This document shows, in pieces, positions 26,469 to 35,958 of a stretch of 64,000 nucleotides of DNA. A program made the translations under genes and the position numbers. Below the pieces are notes generated by a model that was given only the letters and a program-made list of their open reading frames with translations, was not told the origin of the DNA and ran no database searches. Source of the DNA: Streptomyces regalis (GTDB lineage Bacteria; Actinomycetota; Actinomycetes; Streptomycetales; Streptomycetaceae); contig NZ_LLZG01000092.1 in assembly GCF_001509475.1 (NCBI RefSeq), forward strand, positions 1 through 64,000, read 5' to 3'. How positions within the stretch are numbered: position 1 is the stretch's first letter; every line of letters starts with the position of its first letter.

Positions 26469-26708
26469 CTATGACGTCCGGCGCAGTGCGCGCACTCCGC
26501 GCAACCCGATGACCCCGACGACCGTCCCCAATACGAAGGAGACGACGGCGAGCAGCAGGTGCACCCAGAAGTACGCCGTCGGGTGACCGTCGTCGAACGC
26601 GAGCCCGCTGCTGTCCTTGATCAGGTTTTTGACGAAAGTGACCCAGATGACCCAGCTCCACACCCCGAAGGCGAGCAGGAACCAGGAGACGGGGCGGCTG
26701 AGCTTCAT
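26469..26708 (-). CDS. SCO4848-family small membrane protein
   Basis: A 79-aa protein with two transmembrane helices: VSWFLLAFGVWSWVIWVTFV and FWVHLLLAVVSFVLGTVVGV, joined by NLIKDSSGLAFDDGHPTAY, and a basic C-terminus (RGVRALRRTS). It matches the pattern of the SCO4848 family, conserved in Streptomyces at this place in the chromosome. Function unknown. It starts at ATG 26708 and diverges from the DD-carboxypeptidase gene 64 bases away. Confidence 0.85.
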   Translation of the reverse strand: MKLSRPVSWFLLAFGVWSWVIWVTFVKNLIKDSSGLAFDDGHPTAYFWVHLLLAVVSFVLGTVVGVIGLRGVRALRRTS

Positions 26709-26772
26709 ACGTTCAGTATCACCTTCGCGTGTCCGGTTCCCCGAGCGGGGTGGGGACAGAAGCGGGACTTCC

Positions 26773-28089
26773 ATGGCAACGGCATGTACGTTCTCGGTCG
26801 TGCCCGCACCTTCCAAGAAGACCGCCAGGCGAGCCCTGCTGGTCACCTCAGCCGTCGTGTCGTCCCTCGCGCTGACCGCGCCCGTCTCCCAGGCGGCTCC
26901 GAAGCCGTCACCGAGTACGAGCCCCTCGGCCACTCCCCCGCCGAACATGTCGACCGTGGGCGGCGAGCGGCTGGGGCAGCCCGGTACCCAGGTGAACCTC
27001 GCGAGCGGCGTCCCCGTCCTGCCCAAGGACCTGACCGCCCGTTCCTGGGTCGTCGCCGACGCCGAGTCCGGCCAGGTGCTCGCGGCGCACAATGCGCACT
27101 GGCGGCTGGCGCCCGCGAGCACCATGAAGATGCTGTTCGCCGACACGGTGCTGCCGAAGTTCCCGAAGACCATGGAGCACAAGGTCGTCCCGTCCGACCT
27201 CGCGGACATCGGGTCCGGCTCCAGCATGGTCGGGATAAAGGAAGGCGAGACGTACTCCGTCCACGACCTGTGGCTCGGCGTCTTCCTGCGCTCCGGCAAC
27301 GACGCCGTGCACGTCCTGTCGAAGATGAACGGCGGCATCAACAACACCGTCAAGGAGATGAACGAGCACGCCGAGGAGCTCCAGGCCCTCGACACGCACG
27401 CGGTGTCCCCCGACGGCTACGACGCTCCGCGCCAGGTCTCGTCGGCGTACGACCTCACCCTGATCGCCCGCTCCGGGCTGCAGAAGAAGGACTTCCGCGA
27501 GTACTGCTCGACCGTCTCCGCGAAGTTCCCGGGCGAGACGAAGAAGAACAAGAAGGGCAAGTCCGTCCGGGGGTCCTTCGAGATCCAGAACACCAACCGG
27601 CTGCTGAGCGGCGACTCCGACATCTCCGTCTACCAGGGCATCGCCGGCGTCAAGAACGGCAACACCACCAACGCCGGCGCCACCTTCACCGGCGTGGCCG
27701 AGCGGGGCGGCAAGGTGCTGCTCGTCACGGTCATGAACCCGGAGAAGAGCGAGCACAACGAGGTCTACAAGGAGACCGCGAGGCTCTTCGACTGGGGTTT
27801 CCAGGCGGCCGGCAAGGTGCAGCCGGTGGGTGAGCTGGTGCCGCCGAAGAGCGCGACGCAGGCCGGCGCGCAGCCGGGTGCGAACGACTCCGGGGAAGCC
27901 GGTGGCGCCGGGAAGGCGGAGAAGTCCGCGAAGCCGGCAGTGGGCGCCTCGGCCGCGAGCGGCTCGACCGGCATCGGGGTCGCGCTCGGGATCACCGGCG
28001 GGGTGCTGGTGCTGCTCGCGGCGGGCGCGTTCCTGATCAACCGCCGGTGGCCGCTGCCCGACCTGGTGCGCCGCCGGAGCCGCCCCTGA
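26773..28089 (+). CDS. D-alanyl-D-alanine carboxypeptidase (S11 penicillin-binding protein)
   Basis: A 438-aa low-molecular-mass PBP that trims the terminal D-Ala of peptidoglycan stem peptides outside the membrane. Signal peptide about 1-42 (ending SQAAP), then the S11 domain with PASTMKML (SxxK nucleophile) and LRSGNDAV (SxN). The third motif reads GVKNGNTTN, where KTG or KSG is usual. A Gly/Ala-rich stalk (about 365-410) leads to a C-terminal transmembrane anchor (GVALGITGGVLVLLAAGAFL) and a basic tail. ATG 26773 gives the full signal peptide. Its last 53 bases overlap the convergent BrkB gene. Confidence 0.88.
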   Translation: MATACTFSVVPAPSKKTARRALLVTSAVVSSLALTAPVSQAAPKPSPSTSPSATPPPNMSTVGGERLGQPGTQVNLASGVPVLPKDLTARSWVVADAESGQVLAAHNAHWRLAPASTMKMLFADTVLPKFPKTMEHKVVPSDLADIGSGSSMVGIKEGETYSVHDLWLGVFLRSGNDAVHVLSKMNGGINNTVKEMNEHAEELQALDTHAVSPDGYDAPRQVSSAYDLTLIARSGLQKKDFREYCSTVSAKFPGETKKNKKGKSVRGSFEIQNTNRLLSGDSDISVYQGIAGVKNGNTTNAGATFTGVAERGGKVLLVTVMNPEKSEHNEVYKETARLFDWGFQAAGKVQPVGELVPPKSATQAGAQPGANDSGEAGGAGKAEKSAKPAVGASAASGSTGIGVALGITGGVLVLLAAGAFLINRRWPLPDLVRRRSRP

Positions 28090-29086
28090 CCCCGGGCTTC
28101 TCGGGTACACCTGGCTCCTCGGGTACACCTGGCTTCGACGGTACCCCGGGCTGCTCGGCCTCGCCCGCGCCGTCGGACTCGCCTGACGCCGGCTCCGCGG
28201 AATCGCCGGACTCCGTGGTCACGTCGGCGAGTTCCACCTCCTTGCCCTGCGTCGCCGTCCAGGCGGCGCAGAACACCACCAGTTTCGCGGTGAAGTTGAT
28301 CCACAGCAGCAGGGCGACCGGCACGCCGAACGCGCCGTACATGCTCTTCGTGGCCACGCCCTGCATATAGCCGCTCAGCAGCAGCTTCAGCAGTTCGAAC
28401 CCGACCGCGCCGATCAGCGCGGCCACCATCAGCCGGCGGCGCGGCGGTTCGACGCCGGGCAGCAGGGTCAGGACGTACAGCAGAAGCAGGAAGTTGGCGA
28501 GTACGGCGACGAGGAACGCGGCGATCTGCAGCAGGACCCCGCCCCAGCCGCCCTCGTCGATGCCGAGCTGCCGGGTGATCCAGCCGACCATGGCGGAAGC
28601 GACGGCCGAGGCGGCGAGCGTGACGAGCACGGCTCCGCCCAGGCCGACCAGGACACCCGCGTCCTTGGCCTTGCGCAGGAGGGGGTTCTCCTCGTCGTCG
28701 GGCAGCTCCCACACCGCACGCAGGCACTCGCGCATGGAGCCGACCCAGCCGATGCCGGTGAGCAGCAGGAGGGCGCCGGCGATGAGGCCGACGGTGCCGG
28801 CGTTCTGGACCAGGGCGTCGATGTTGAGCTGGTCGGAGATGCCGGGCACCTGCTCGGCGATCTTGTCCTCCAGCTTGTCCTGCTGCTCCGTGCCGAGCGT
28901 CGCGGCGGCGATCGCGGCGGCCACGGTGAACAACGGAAACAGCGCGACGAAACTGGTGAACGTCATCGCGGCGGCCAGCCGTGTCCACTTCACCCGGTCC
29001 ATGCGCTCGTACGACCGCCACGCGTGCGTGGTCATCAGCCGGGCCACCATCGGCCCGACGCCGGGGAGTTTCTTCAGCCAGTCCAT
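28037..29086 (-). CDS. YihY/BrkB family membrane protein
   Basis: A 349-aa integral membrane protein with about six helices, including TFTSFVALFPLFTVAAAIAA, LIAGALLLLTGIGWVGSM and ANFLLLLYVLTLLPGVEPPR. LLLSGYMQGVATKSMYGAFG and PVALLLWINFTAKLVVFCAAW are BrkB signatures. The family was once called ribonuclease BN in error; its role is not established, though it is often near envelope genes. The C-terminal tail is an acidic then Pro/Gly-rich repeat (about GVPSKPGVPEEPGVPEKPGV) that overlaps the end of the carboxypeptidase gene. ATG 29086. Confidence 0.88.
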   Translation of the reverse strand: MDWLKKLPGVGPMVARLMTTHAWRSYERMDRVKWTRLAAAMTFTSFVALFPLFTVAAAIAAATLGTEQQDKLEDKIAEQVPGISDQLNIDALVQNAGTVGLIAGALLLLTGIGWVGSMRECLRAVWELPDDEENPLLRKAKDAGVLVGLGGAVLVTLAASAVASAMVGWITRQLGIDEGGWGGVLLQIAAFLVAVLANFLLLLYVLTLLPGVEPPRRRLMVAALIGAVGFELLKLLLSGYMQGVATKSMYGAFGVPVALLLWINFTAKLVVFCAAWTATQGKEVELADVTTESGDSAEPASGESDGAGEAEQPGVPSKPGVPEEPGVPEKPGVRGGSGGAPGRAAATGG

Positions 29087-29514
29087 GATCCAACTCTGCC
29101 CGCCGTACGGAAGACCAATGTCCGAGTGCCCCAGAACCGCAGGACTGTAGCCAGCGCCATCCCGATTCCTGCCCCGGAGACGGTGTCCGCGCGCTGCGAG
29201 GTGAGGCCGAGGCCGTAGTGACTCACGGCGAGACACAGAAGCTGTACGACCGCGCCGGCGATGTTCACCACGAAGAAGACGGCGTAGGGGCGCAGGCCTT
29301 TGGGGTGGGTGTGGCGGTAGGTGCCGAGTGCGTTCCCGGCGTAGGCGACCGTGCAGCCGGCGACGAAGGAGAGGGCCTTGGCGGTGAGGGGGTCCAGGTC
29401 GGCGGGGCCGCGCAGGCAGGTGAAGAGGGCGAGGTCCACGGCGTAGGCGAGGAGACCGACGGCGGCGAAGCCGAGGAGTTCGCGTCGGTCGCCCCACGCA
29501 CGCGTGCCTACCAA
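29074..29514 (-). CDS. GtrA family membrane protein
   Basis: A protein of about 146 aa with four transmembrane helices: LLGFAAVGLLAYAVDLALFT, LSFVAGCTVAYAGNALGTYR, YAVFFVVNIAGAVVQLLCLA and AGIGMALATVLRFWGTRTLV. GtrA proteins are thought to flip or help translocate polyprenyl-linked sugars. The start is uncertain; TTG 29514 overlaps the end of the UbiA gene, and the gene overlaps BrkB by 13 bases. In mycobacteria a GtrA protein (Rv3789) works with the DprE pathway, and the same neighbours are found here. Confidence 0.8.
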   Translation of the reverse strand: MVGTRAWGDRRELLGFAAVGLLAYAVDLALFTCLRGPADLDPLTAKALSFVAGCTVAYAGNALGTYRHTHPKGLRPYAVFFVVNIAGAVVQLLCLAVSHYGLGLTSQRADTVSGAGIGMALATVLRFWGTRTLVFRTAGRVGSWTG

Positions 29515-30500
29515 TTGGCCACCGCCAGCCCGTACATCGCCAGCCACGCCACGCCGATGACGGCGAGTGCGCGGTCGTGCAGGACGACGTCCTCGGGTTC
29601 GCCCGCCGTGCCGCGGTCGGCGAAGACGGCGTAGCGCAGGATCGCGAGGATGAAGGCGACCATGGACAGCTGGCGCCAGGGCAGCACGCCGGTGTGCGGG
29701 ACGCCGCCCTCCTCCAGGGCCCACAAGCAGTACGCGAGGACGGCGACCCCGGCCGCCAACTGCCAGACGAAGCGCAGATAGCCGGTGGTGTACTCGGTGA
29801 GCAACGCGCGCGTGGCTCCCGCCTTCCCGGCCATCTGCACGGCTTCGGAGTACCGCTTGGCCGACACCATGAACAGCGCCCCGAACCCGGTCGTGATGAG
29901 GAACCAGCGCGACAGCGGGATGCCGAGTGCGAGCCCGCCGACCATCGCCCGCATCAGGAACCCGGTCGTGACGACGACGAGGTCGACGACCAGGACGTGC
30001 TTGAGGCTGACGCAGTACGCCAGTTGCATGCCGAGGTACGCCGTGAGCACGACCGCGACGGCGGGCGAGGTCAGCCAGGCCGCGGCGGCCGGCGCGAGGA
30101 CGGCGAGGGCGCCTCCGACGGCGTACGCGACGGGCACGGGGACCTGTCCGGCGGCGACCGGACGGTGGCGCTTGGTGGGGTGCGCGCGGTCCGCTTCGGC
30201 GTCGCGGGCGTCGTTGATCAGATAGACGGCGGCGGCACAGGCGGTGAAGAGGGCGAAGACGAGCGCGAGTTGGGCCAGGGCGCGGGTCGAGAAGAGTTCG
30301 CCGGCGGCGGCGGGAGCGGCGATGACCAGGATGTTCTTGACCCACTGCTTGGGGCGCGCGGTTTTGATGAGGCCTTTCGCAAGCGCGCGGAGGCCACCTT
30401 CGCGGGGTGGTGGTGCGGCCTGTCGCGTGGGCGTGCGCTGCTCGTGGAGCATCGCTTCCCTGGTGCGCGCGGCACTCGTGAGGGGCGCTGCTTCAGTCAT
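29508..30500 (-). CDS. UbiA-family polyprenyl-phosphate phosphoribosyltransferase (DPPR synthase-like)
   Basis: A 330-aa membrane enzyme with about eight or nine helices. The Asp-rich motif YLINDARDAEADRAHPTKRH, N-D-x-x-D-x-x-x-D followed by PTKRHRP, is the signature of the Rv3806c-like group. That group transfers 5-phosphoribose from PRPP to decaprenyl phosphate, the entry step to polyprenyl-phosphoryl-arabinose. WFLITTGFGALFMVSAKRYSE is also typical. ATG 30500 overlaps the PAP2 stop (ATGA). Together with the PAP2 phosphatase, GtrA and the divergent oxidase/reductase pair it forms a coherent pathway set. Confidence 0.85.
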   Translation of the reverse strand: MTEAAPLTSAARTREAMLHEQRTPTRQAAPPPREGGLRALAKGLIKTARPKQWVKNILVIAAPAAAGELFSTRALAQLALVFALFTACAAAVYLINDARDAEADRAHPTKRHRPVAAGQVPVPVAYAVGGALAVLAPAAAAWLTSPAVAVVLTAYLGMQLAYCVSLKHVLVVDLVVVTTGFLMRAMVGGLALGIPLSRWFLITTGFGALFMVSAKRYSEAVQMAGKAGATRALLTEYTTGYLRFVWQLAAGVAVLAYCLWALEEGGVPHTGVLPWRQLSMVAFILAILRYAVFADRGTAGEPEDVVLHDRALAVIGVAWLAMYGLAVANW

Positions 30501-31051
30501 GGCTGCTCCCTCCTCATCCAGCCCGCCCCGACGCAGGCCGTGAGCGCCCCCAGGGCCGCGCCCGCCGCCACGTCCGAGGGGTAGTGCACGCCGACGACCA
30601 GGCGTGACACGCACATCGCGGCGGCGAGCGGCGGGATCACGTACGCGCCGAGCGCGCCGTAGGCGACGGCGGCTGCCGCGGCGGAGGTCGCGTGGGAGCT
30701 CGGGAAGGAGTGCCAGCCGGCGGTGTGCACGAGGGGCGTGACATGCGCCGGACGCGGGCGGCGCACCACCCTTTTCACCCCCATGCTGACGAGGTGCGCG
30801 CCCGCGGTGAGCGCCGTGCCGCGCAACCAGGCGCCGCGTCGGCCACCGTCCACGGCGGCCCCGGCGAGGCCCGCCGCCAGCCACAGCGCGCCGTGCTCGC
30901 CGGCCCAGGACAGGGCGCGCGCGGCGGTGGCGACGCGTGGGTCGCGGCCGCGGGCATGGACCGCCGAAAGGATTCGGCGGTCCATGCTCCGGGCGGTTCG
31001 TCGGTCCGCGCCCCCCAGGCTTCGGTGGTTCATGTCGTCGAGGCGGTCCAT
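30497..31051 (-). CDS. PAP2-type phosphatase (phospholipid phosphatase-like)
   Basis: A 184-aa membrane phosphatase with the three PAP2 motifs: KRVVRRPRP (K-x6-R-P), PSSHAT (S-G/S-H) and SRLVVGVHYPSDV (S-R-x5-H-x3-D). In mycobacteria Rv3807c, of this family, is placed next to the DPPR synthase and would remove the 5-phosphate from polyprenyl-phosphoryl-5-phosphoribose. The gene order here (PAP2 then UbiA, overlapping by 4 bases) is the same. ATG 31051; internal starts (MNHRSLG, 31033) are possible. Confidence 0.87.
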   Translation of the reverse strand: MDRLDDMNHRSLGGADRRTARSMDRRILSAVHARGRDPRVATAARALSWAGEHGALWLAAGLAGAAVDGGRRGAWLRGTALTAGAHLVSMGVKRVVRRPRPAHVTPLVHTAGWHSFPSSHATSAAAAAVAYGALGAYVIPPLAAAMCVSRLVVGVHYPSDVAAGAALGALTACVGAGWMRREQP

Positions 31052-31183
31052 GTGGACTCACTGTTCACGCCCACACCATCAGAACTACGAAAATATTGAG
31101 CGACATCCCATTAATCACCCATTTTGGGGAGGGGAGAATGTTTCAGAACTAATCGCTCATATAGGGGCGCTACGGTCGCCGAC
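31052..31183. promoter_or_regulatory. AT-rich divergent promoter region of the DPA-like genes
   Basis: This 132-base space between the PAP2 and DprE1-like genes is strikingly AT-rich for this genome (for example ACGAAAATATTGAGCGACAT and CGCTCATATAGGGGC). It must hold the start signals of both transcripts. CATATAG at 31158-31164 is a possible -10 for the rightward gene. No clear operator palindrome is seen. Confidence 0.5.
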
Positions 31184-32539
31184 ATGCCTGCCGACACCGT
31201 CTCCGTCACGGGATGGGGCCGCACCGCCCCCACCACCGCCCGTCTGATCCGCCCACGGACGTACGAGGAGGCCGCGGCAGCCGTTCGGGGCTGTGGGGCC
31301 CGCGGGGGCATCCCGAGGGGCCTGGGGCGGGCGTACGGGGACGCGGCGCAGAACGCCGGGGGCGCGGTGCTCGACATGACGAGCCTGGACCGCATCCACG
31401 CGATCGACGCCGACGGCGGCACCGTGCTGTGCGACGCGGGTGTCTCCCTGCACCGGCTGATGGAGGTGCTGCTGCCGCTCGGATGGTTCGTGCCGGTGAC
31501 GCCCGGCACCCGCTATGTGACGGTCGGCGGCGCGGTGGGCGCCGACATCCACGGCAAGAACCACCACGTCTCGGGCTCCTTCTCCCGCCACGTGCTGTCC
31601 TTGGAACTCCTCACCGCCGACGGCGAGATCCACACCGTCCGCCGCGGCACGCCTCTGTTCGACGCCACCACCGGCGGCATGGGCCTGACCGGCGTGATCC
31701 TGACCGCGACAGTCCAACTCCAGCCGGTGGAGACCTCGCTGATGTCGGTCGACACGGAGCGCGCGCGGGACCTCGACGACCTGATGGCACGTCTGGTCGC
31801 CACCGACGACCATTACCGCTACTCGGTCGCGTGGATCGACCTGCTGGCACGCGGCCCGGCGACGGGCCGCGCGGTGCTCACGCGTGGCGACCACGCGCCC
31901 GTGGAGGCACTGCGCGAAGGCACGCGCGCGCGCAGAGAGCCGCTCGCCTTCCGTCCCTCCCGTCTGCCCGCCGCGCCCGCCTTCCTTCCGGAAGGACTGC
32001 TGAGCCGCCGTACGGTCGGCTGGTTCAACGAGCTCTGGTACCGCAAGGCTCCACGCGCGCGTACCGGCGAACTGCAAAAGCTCTCCGCCTTCTTCCACCC
32101 GCTGGACGGCGTCCCCCACTGGAACCGGATCTACGGCCGGGGCGGCTTCGTGCAGTACCAGTTCGCCGTCGGACACGGCCAGGAGGACGCCCTGCGCCGG
32201 ATCGTGCGGCGCATCTCCGAGCACCGCTGCCCGTCCTTCCTGGCCGTCCTCAAGCGCTTCGGAGACGCCGACCCCGGCTGGCTCTCCTTCCCCGTCCCCG
32301 GCTGGACGCTGGCCCTGGACATCCCGGCCGGCCTGCCCGGCCTCGCCGCCCTCCTCGACGAGCTGGACGAGGAGGTGGCCGGGGCAGGCGGGCGCGTCTA
32401 CCTCGCCAAGGACTCCCGGCTGCGGCCCGAACTGCTCGCCGCGATGTACCCCCGCCTGGACGACTTCCGCGCGTTGCGCGCGGAGCTCGACCCGCGCGGG
32501 GTGTTCGTGTCGGACCTGGGCCGCCGTCTCGGCCTCTAG
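31184..32539 (+). CDS. dprE1: DprE1-like FAD-dependent polyprenylphosphoryl-ribose 2-oxidase
   Basis: A 451-aa flavoenzyme of the VAO/ALO fold that oxidises the 2-OH of polyprenyl-phosphoryl-beta-D-ribose. N-terminal FAD domain: GLGRAYGDAAQNAGG, TPGTRYVTVGGAVGADIHGK. Substrate domain: IYGRGGFVQYQFAVG and SFPVPGWTLALDIPAG. The C-terminal YLAKDSRLRPELLAAMYPRL is strongly DprE1-like. The position aligned by eye with Mycobacterium tuberculosis Cys387 (target of benzothiazinones) is Ala here (WTLALD). ATG 31184. Its reductase partner lies 100 bases downstream. The gene symbol is by homology. Confidence 0.87.
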   Translation: MPADTVSVTGWGRTAPTTARLIRPRTYEEAAAAVRGCGARGGIPRGLGRAYGDAAQNAGGAVLDMTSLDRIHAIDADGGTVLCDAGVSLHRLMEVLLPLGWFVPVTPGTRYVTVGGAVGADIHGKNHHVSGSFSRHVLSLELLTADGEIHTVRRGTPLFDATTGGMGLTGVILTATVQLQPVETSLMSVDTERARDLDDLMARLVATDDHYRYSVAWIDLLARGPATGRAVLTRGDHAPVEALREGTRARREPLAFRPSRLPAAPAFLPEGLLSRRTVGWFNELWYRKAPRARTGELQKLSAFFHPLDGVPHWNRIYGRGGFVQYQFAVGHGQEDALRRIVRRISEHRCPSFLAVLKRFGDADPGWLSFPVPGWTLALDIPAGLPGLAALLDELDEEVAGAGGRVYLAKDSRLRPELLAAMYPRLDDFRALRAELDPRGVFVSDLGRRLGL

Positions 32540-32639
32540 AAACCGGCTGGAACACGGCTTTAACCCGCCCACTACCCCGAACCCGACCAGTAACCCCGCA
32601 TCGGATCTCTCGGACTCTCAGATCTCTCTAGGAGCTGTA

Positions 32640-33395
32640 GTGAAGGACGCCTTCGGCCTCCCCCAGTCCCTGCTCGTCCTCGGCGGTACGTCCGAGATCG
32701 CGCTGGCCACCGCACGCCGCCTGATCGCGCGCCGTACCCGCACGGTCTGGCTGGCGGGCCGCCCGTCACCCACCCTGGAGCAGTCCGCGGCCGATCTGCG
32801 CGCCCTGGGGGCCGCCGTGCACACCGTGGCCTTCGACGCGCTCGACCCCGAGTCCCACGAGGCGGTGCTCGGCAAGGTCTTCGCGGAGGGCGACGTCGAC
32901 ATGGTGCTCCTCGCCTTCGGAGTTCTCGGCGACCAGGCGCGCGACGAGCGCGAGCCGCTGAACGCGGTACGCGTGGCCCAGACCAACTACACGGGCGCCG
33001 TGTCGGCGAGCCTGGTCAGCGCCGGCACCCTCCAGTCCCAGGGCCACGGCTCGCTGGTCGTCCTGTCCTCCGTAGCCGGTGAGCGGGCCCGCCGCGCCAA
33101 CTTCATCTACGGCTCCAGCAAGGCCGGCCTCGACGCCTTCACCCAGGGGCTGGGCGACGCACTGCACGGCACCGGCGTGCACGTCATGGTCGTACGCCCC
33201 GGATTCGTACGGTCGAAGATGACCAACGGTCTGGAGGAAGCGCCCCTCGCGACCACTCCGGAGGCGGTCGCGACGGCCATCGAAGTGGGCCTGCGCCGAC
33301 GCTCGGAGACGGTGTGGGTGCCAGGCGCGCTCAGGGTGGTGATGTCAGCCCTGCGGCACGCGCCGCGGGCACTGTTCCGCCGGTTGCCGCTCTAG
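32640..33395 (+). CDS. dprE2: DprE2-like SDR reductase (keto-polyprenylphosphoryl-sugar reductase)
   Basis: A 251-aa short-chain dehydrogenase that would reduce the 2-keto intermediate made by DprE1 to give the arabino epimer. Cofactor motif LVLGGTSEIALATARRL, then NYTGAVSAS and the catalytic Ser with YxxxK in VVLSSVAGERAR and FIYGSSKAGLDAF. C-terminal VMVVRPGFVRSKMTNG. The GTG at 32640 follows AGGAGCT. It is co-directional with and close to the oxidase gene, completing an epimerase pair as in mycobacteria. A typical hairpin/repeat follows the stop. Confidence 0.87.
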   Translation: MKDAFGLPQSLLVLGGTSEIALATARRLIARRTRTVWLAGRPSPTLEQSAADLRALGAAVHTVAFDALDPESHEAVLGKVFAEGDVDMVLLAFGVLGDQARDEREPLNAVRVAQTNYTGAVSASLVSAGTLQSQGHGSLVVLSSVAGERARRANFIYGSSKAGLDAFTQGLGDALHGTGVHVMVVRPGFVRSKMTNGLEEAPLATTPEAVATAIEVGLRRRSETVWVPGALRVVMSALRHAPRALFRRLPL

Positions 33396-33404
33396 GTCGC
33401 AGTT

Positions 33405-33480
33405 CGGCAGCGCCCCAAAGGGGCGCGGGGCTGTATCGATATGCGGCTCCGCCGCGCGGGCGCGACCAGCCACGACGCAC
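33405..33480. repeat. Streptomyces interspersed repeat with hairpin, also likely terminator
   Basis: GCGCCCC-AAA-GGGGCGC (33410-33426) is a perfect 7-bp hairpin followed by GGGGCTGTATCGATATGCGG and CTCCGCCGC, then GGGCGCGACCAGCCACGACG. This block is a common dispersed intergenic element of Streptomyces chromosomes. It directly follows dprE2 and probably ends its transcript. The closing part matches the element at about 6990-7046. Confidence 0.7.
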
Positions 33481-33537
33481 CCGCAGACAAACAAGAACAC
33501 GTCGCGGCAGGCACCCCCTCGCGCCCACCCAGCGGAG

Positions 33538-34116
33538 CTAACTCGCGGAAATCGACCCGCGCTCCACATGGCCCGCCTGCGGCGGAACCACCGTGGTCCC
33601 GAAGGTGAAGTCCCTCAGCTTGCGCCACACGCCGTCGGCACCCTGTTCGTAGAGGGCGAAGCCGGTGCAGGGCCACTCGGCCCCGTAGTCGGCCAGCTCC
33701 TCGAAGGCACGGTCCATCGACTCCTCGTCGATTCCGTGCGCGACCGTGACATGCGGGTGGTACGGGAACTGCAGTTCGCGCGCCACGGGCCCGGAGGCGT
33801 CGCGGACCTGCTTCTGCAGCCAGGTGCAGACCTCGGCGCCCTCGACGACCTGGACGAAGACGACCGGCGAGAGGGGCCGGAAGGTGCCGGTGCCGGACAG
33901 CCGCATCGGGAAGGCACGACCGGTGGCCGCGACCTCGAAGAGATGGTCCTCGATCGCGGGCAGCAGCGAGGCGTCGACCTCTGTCGGCGGCAGCAGTGTG
34001 ACGTGCGTGGGGATGCCGTGAGCCGCGGCGTCGCCGAAGCCCGCGCGCCGCTCCTGGAGCAGGCTGCCGTGAGGCTCCGGGACCGCGATCGACACGCCGA
34101 TCGTTACGGTCCCCAC
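33538..34116 (-). CDS. 2'-5' RNA ligase / cyclic phosphodiesterase family protein
   Basis: A 192-aa 2H phosphoesterase-fold protein. Both HxT motifs are visible: IPTHVTLLPP and YHPHVTVAHG, the paired catalytic His residues of the superfamily. GTG 34116 (VGTVTIGVSIAVPEPHG) is chosen because GGAG lies 7-9 bases upstream; a longer form from 34167 is less likely. Family members hydrolyse cyclic phosphates on RNA or ligate 2'-5' RNA; the cellular role in Streptomyces is unknown. It is convergent with dprE2 across the repeat. Confidence 0.82.
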   Translation of the reverse strand: MGTVTIGVSIAVPEPHGSLLQERRAGFGDAAAHGIPTHVTLLPPTEVDASLLPAIEDHLFEVAATGRAFPMRLSGTGTFRPLSPVVFVQVVEGAEVCTWLQKQVRDASGPVARELQFPYHPHVTVAHGIDEESMDRAFEELADYGAEWPCTGFALYEQGADGVWRKLRDFTFGTTVVPPQAGHVERGSISAS

Positions 34117-34241
34117 GTCGTCTCCTGTCGTCTGTTGGTGAGCGTGAGCGGCCGCCGTGGCAGCCACTCGGCTATCGACTGTACGGCTACGGCCGTGCTG
34201 CGGGCAGGCGCAACCGTAGTGATATGCAGCGCTGTACGGGC

Positions 34242-35944
<1,703 letters not shown>

Positions 35945-35958
<14 letters not shown>

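Noticed and set aside
33405..33540. Small gene in the space after dprE2
   Set aside because: The open frames read through a known-type dispersed repeat and hairpin, so they are not credible genes.
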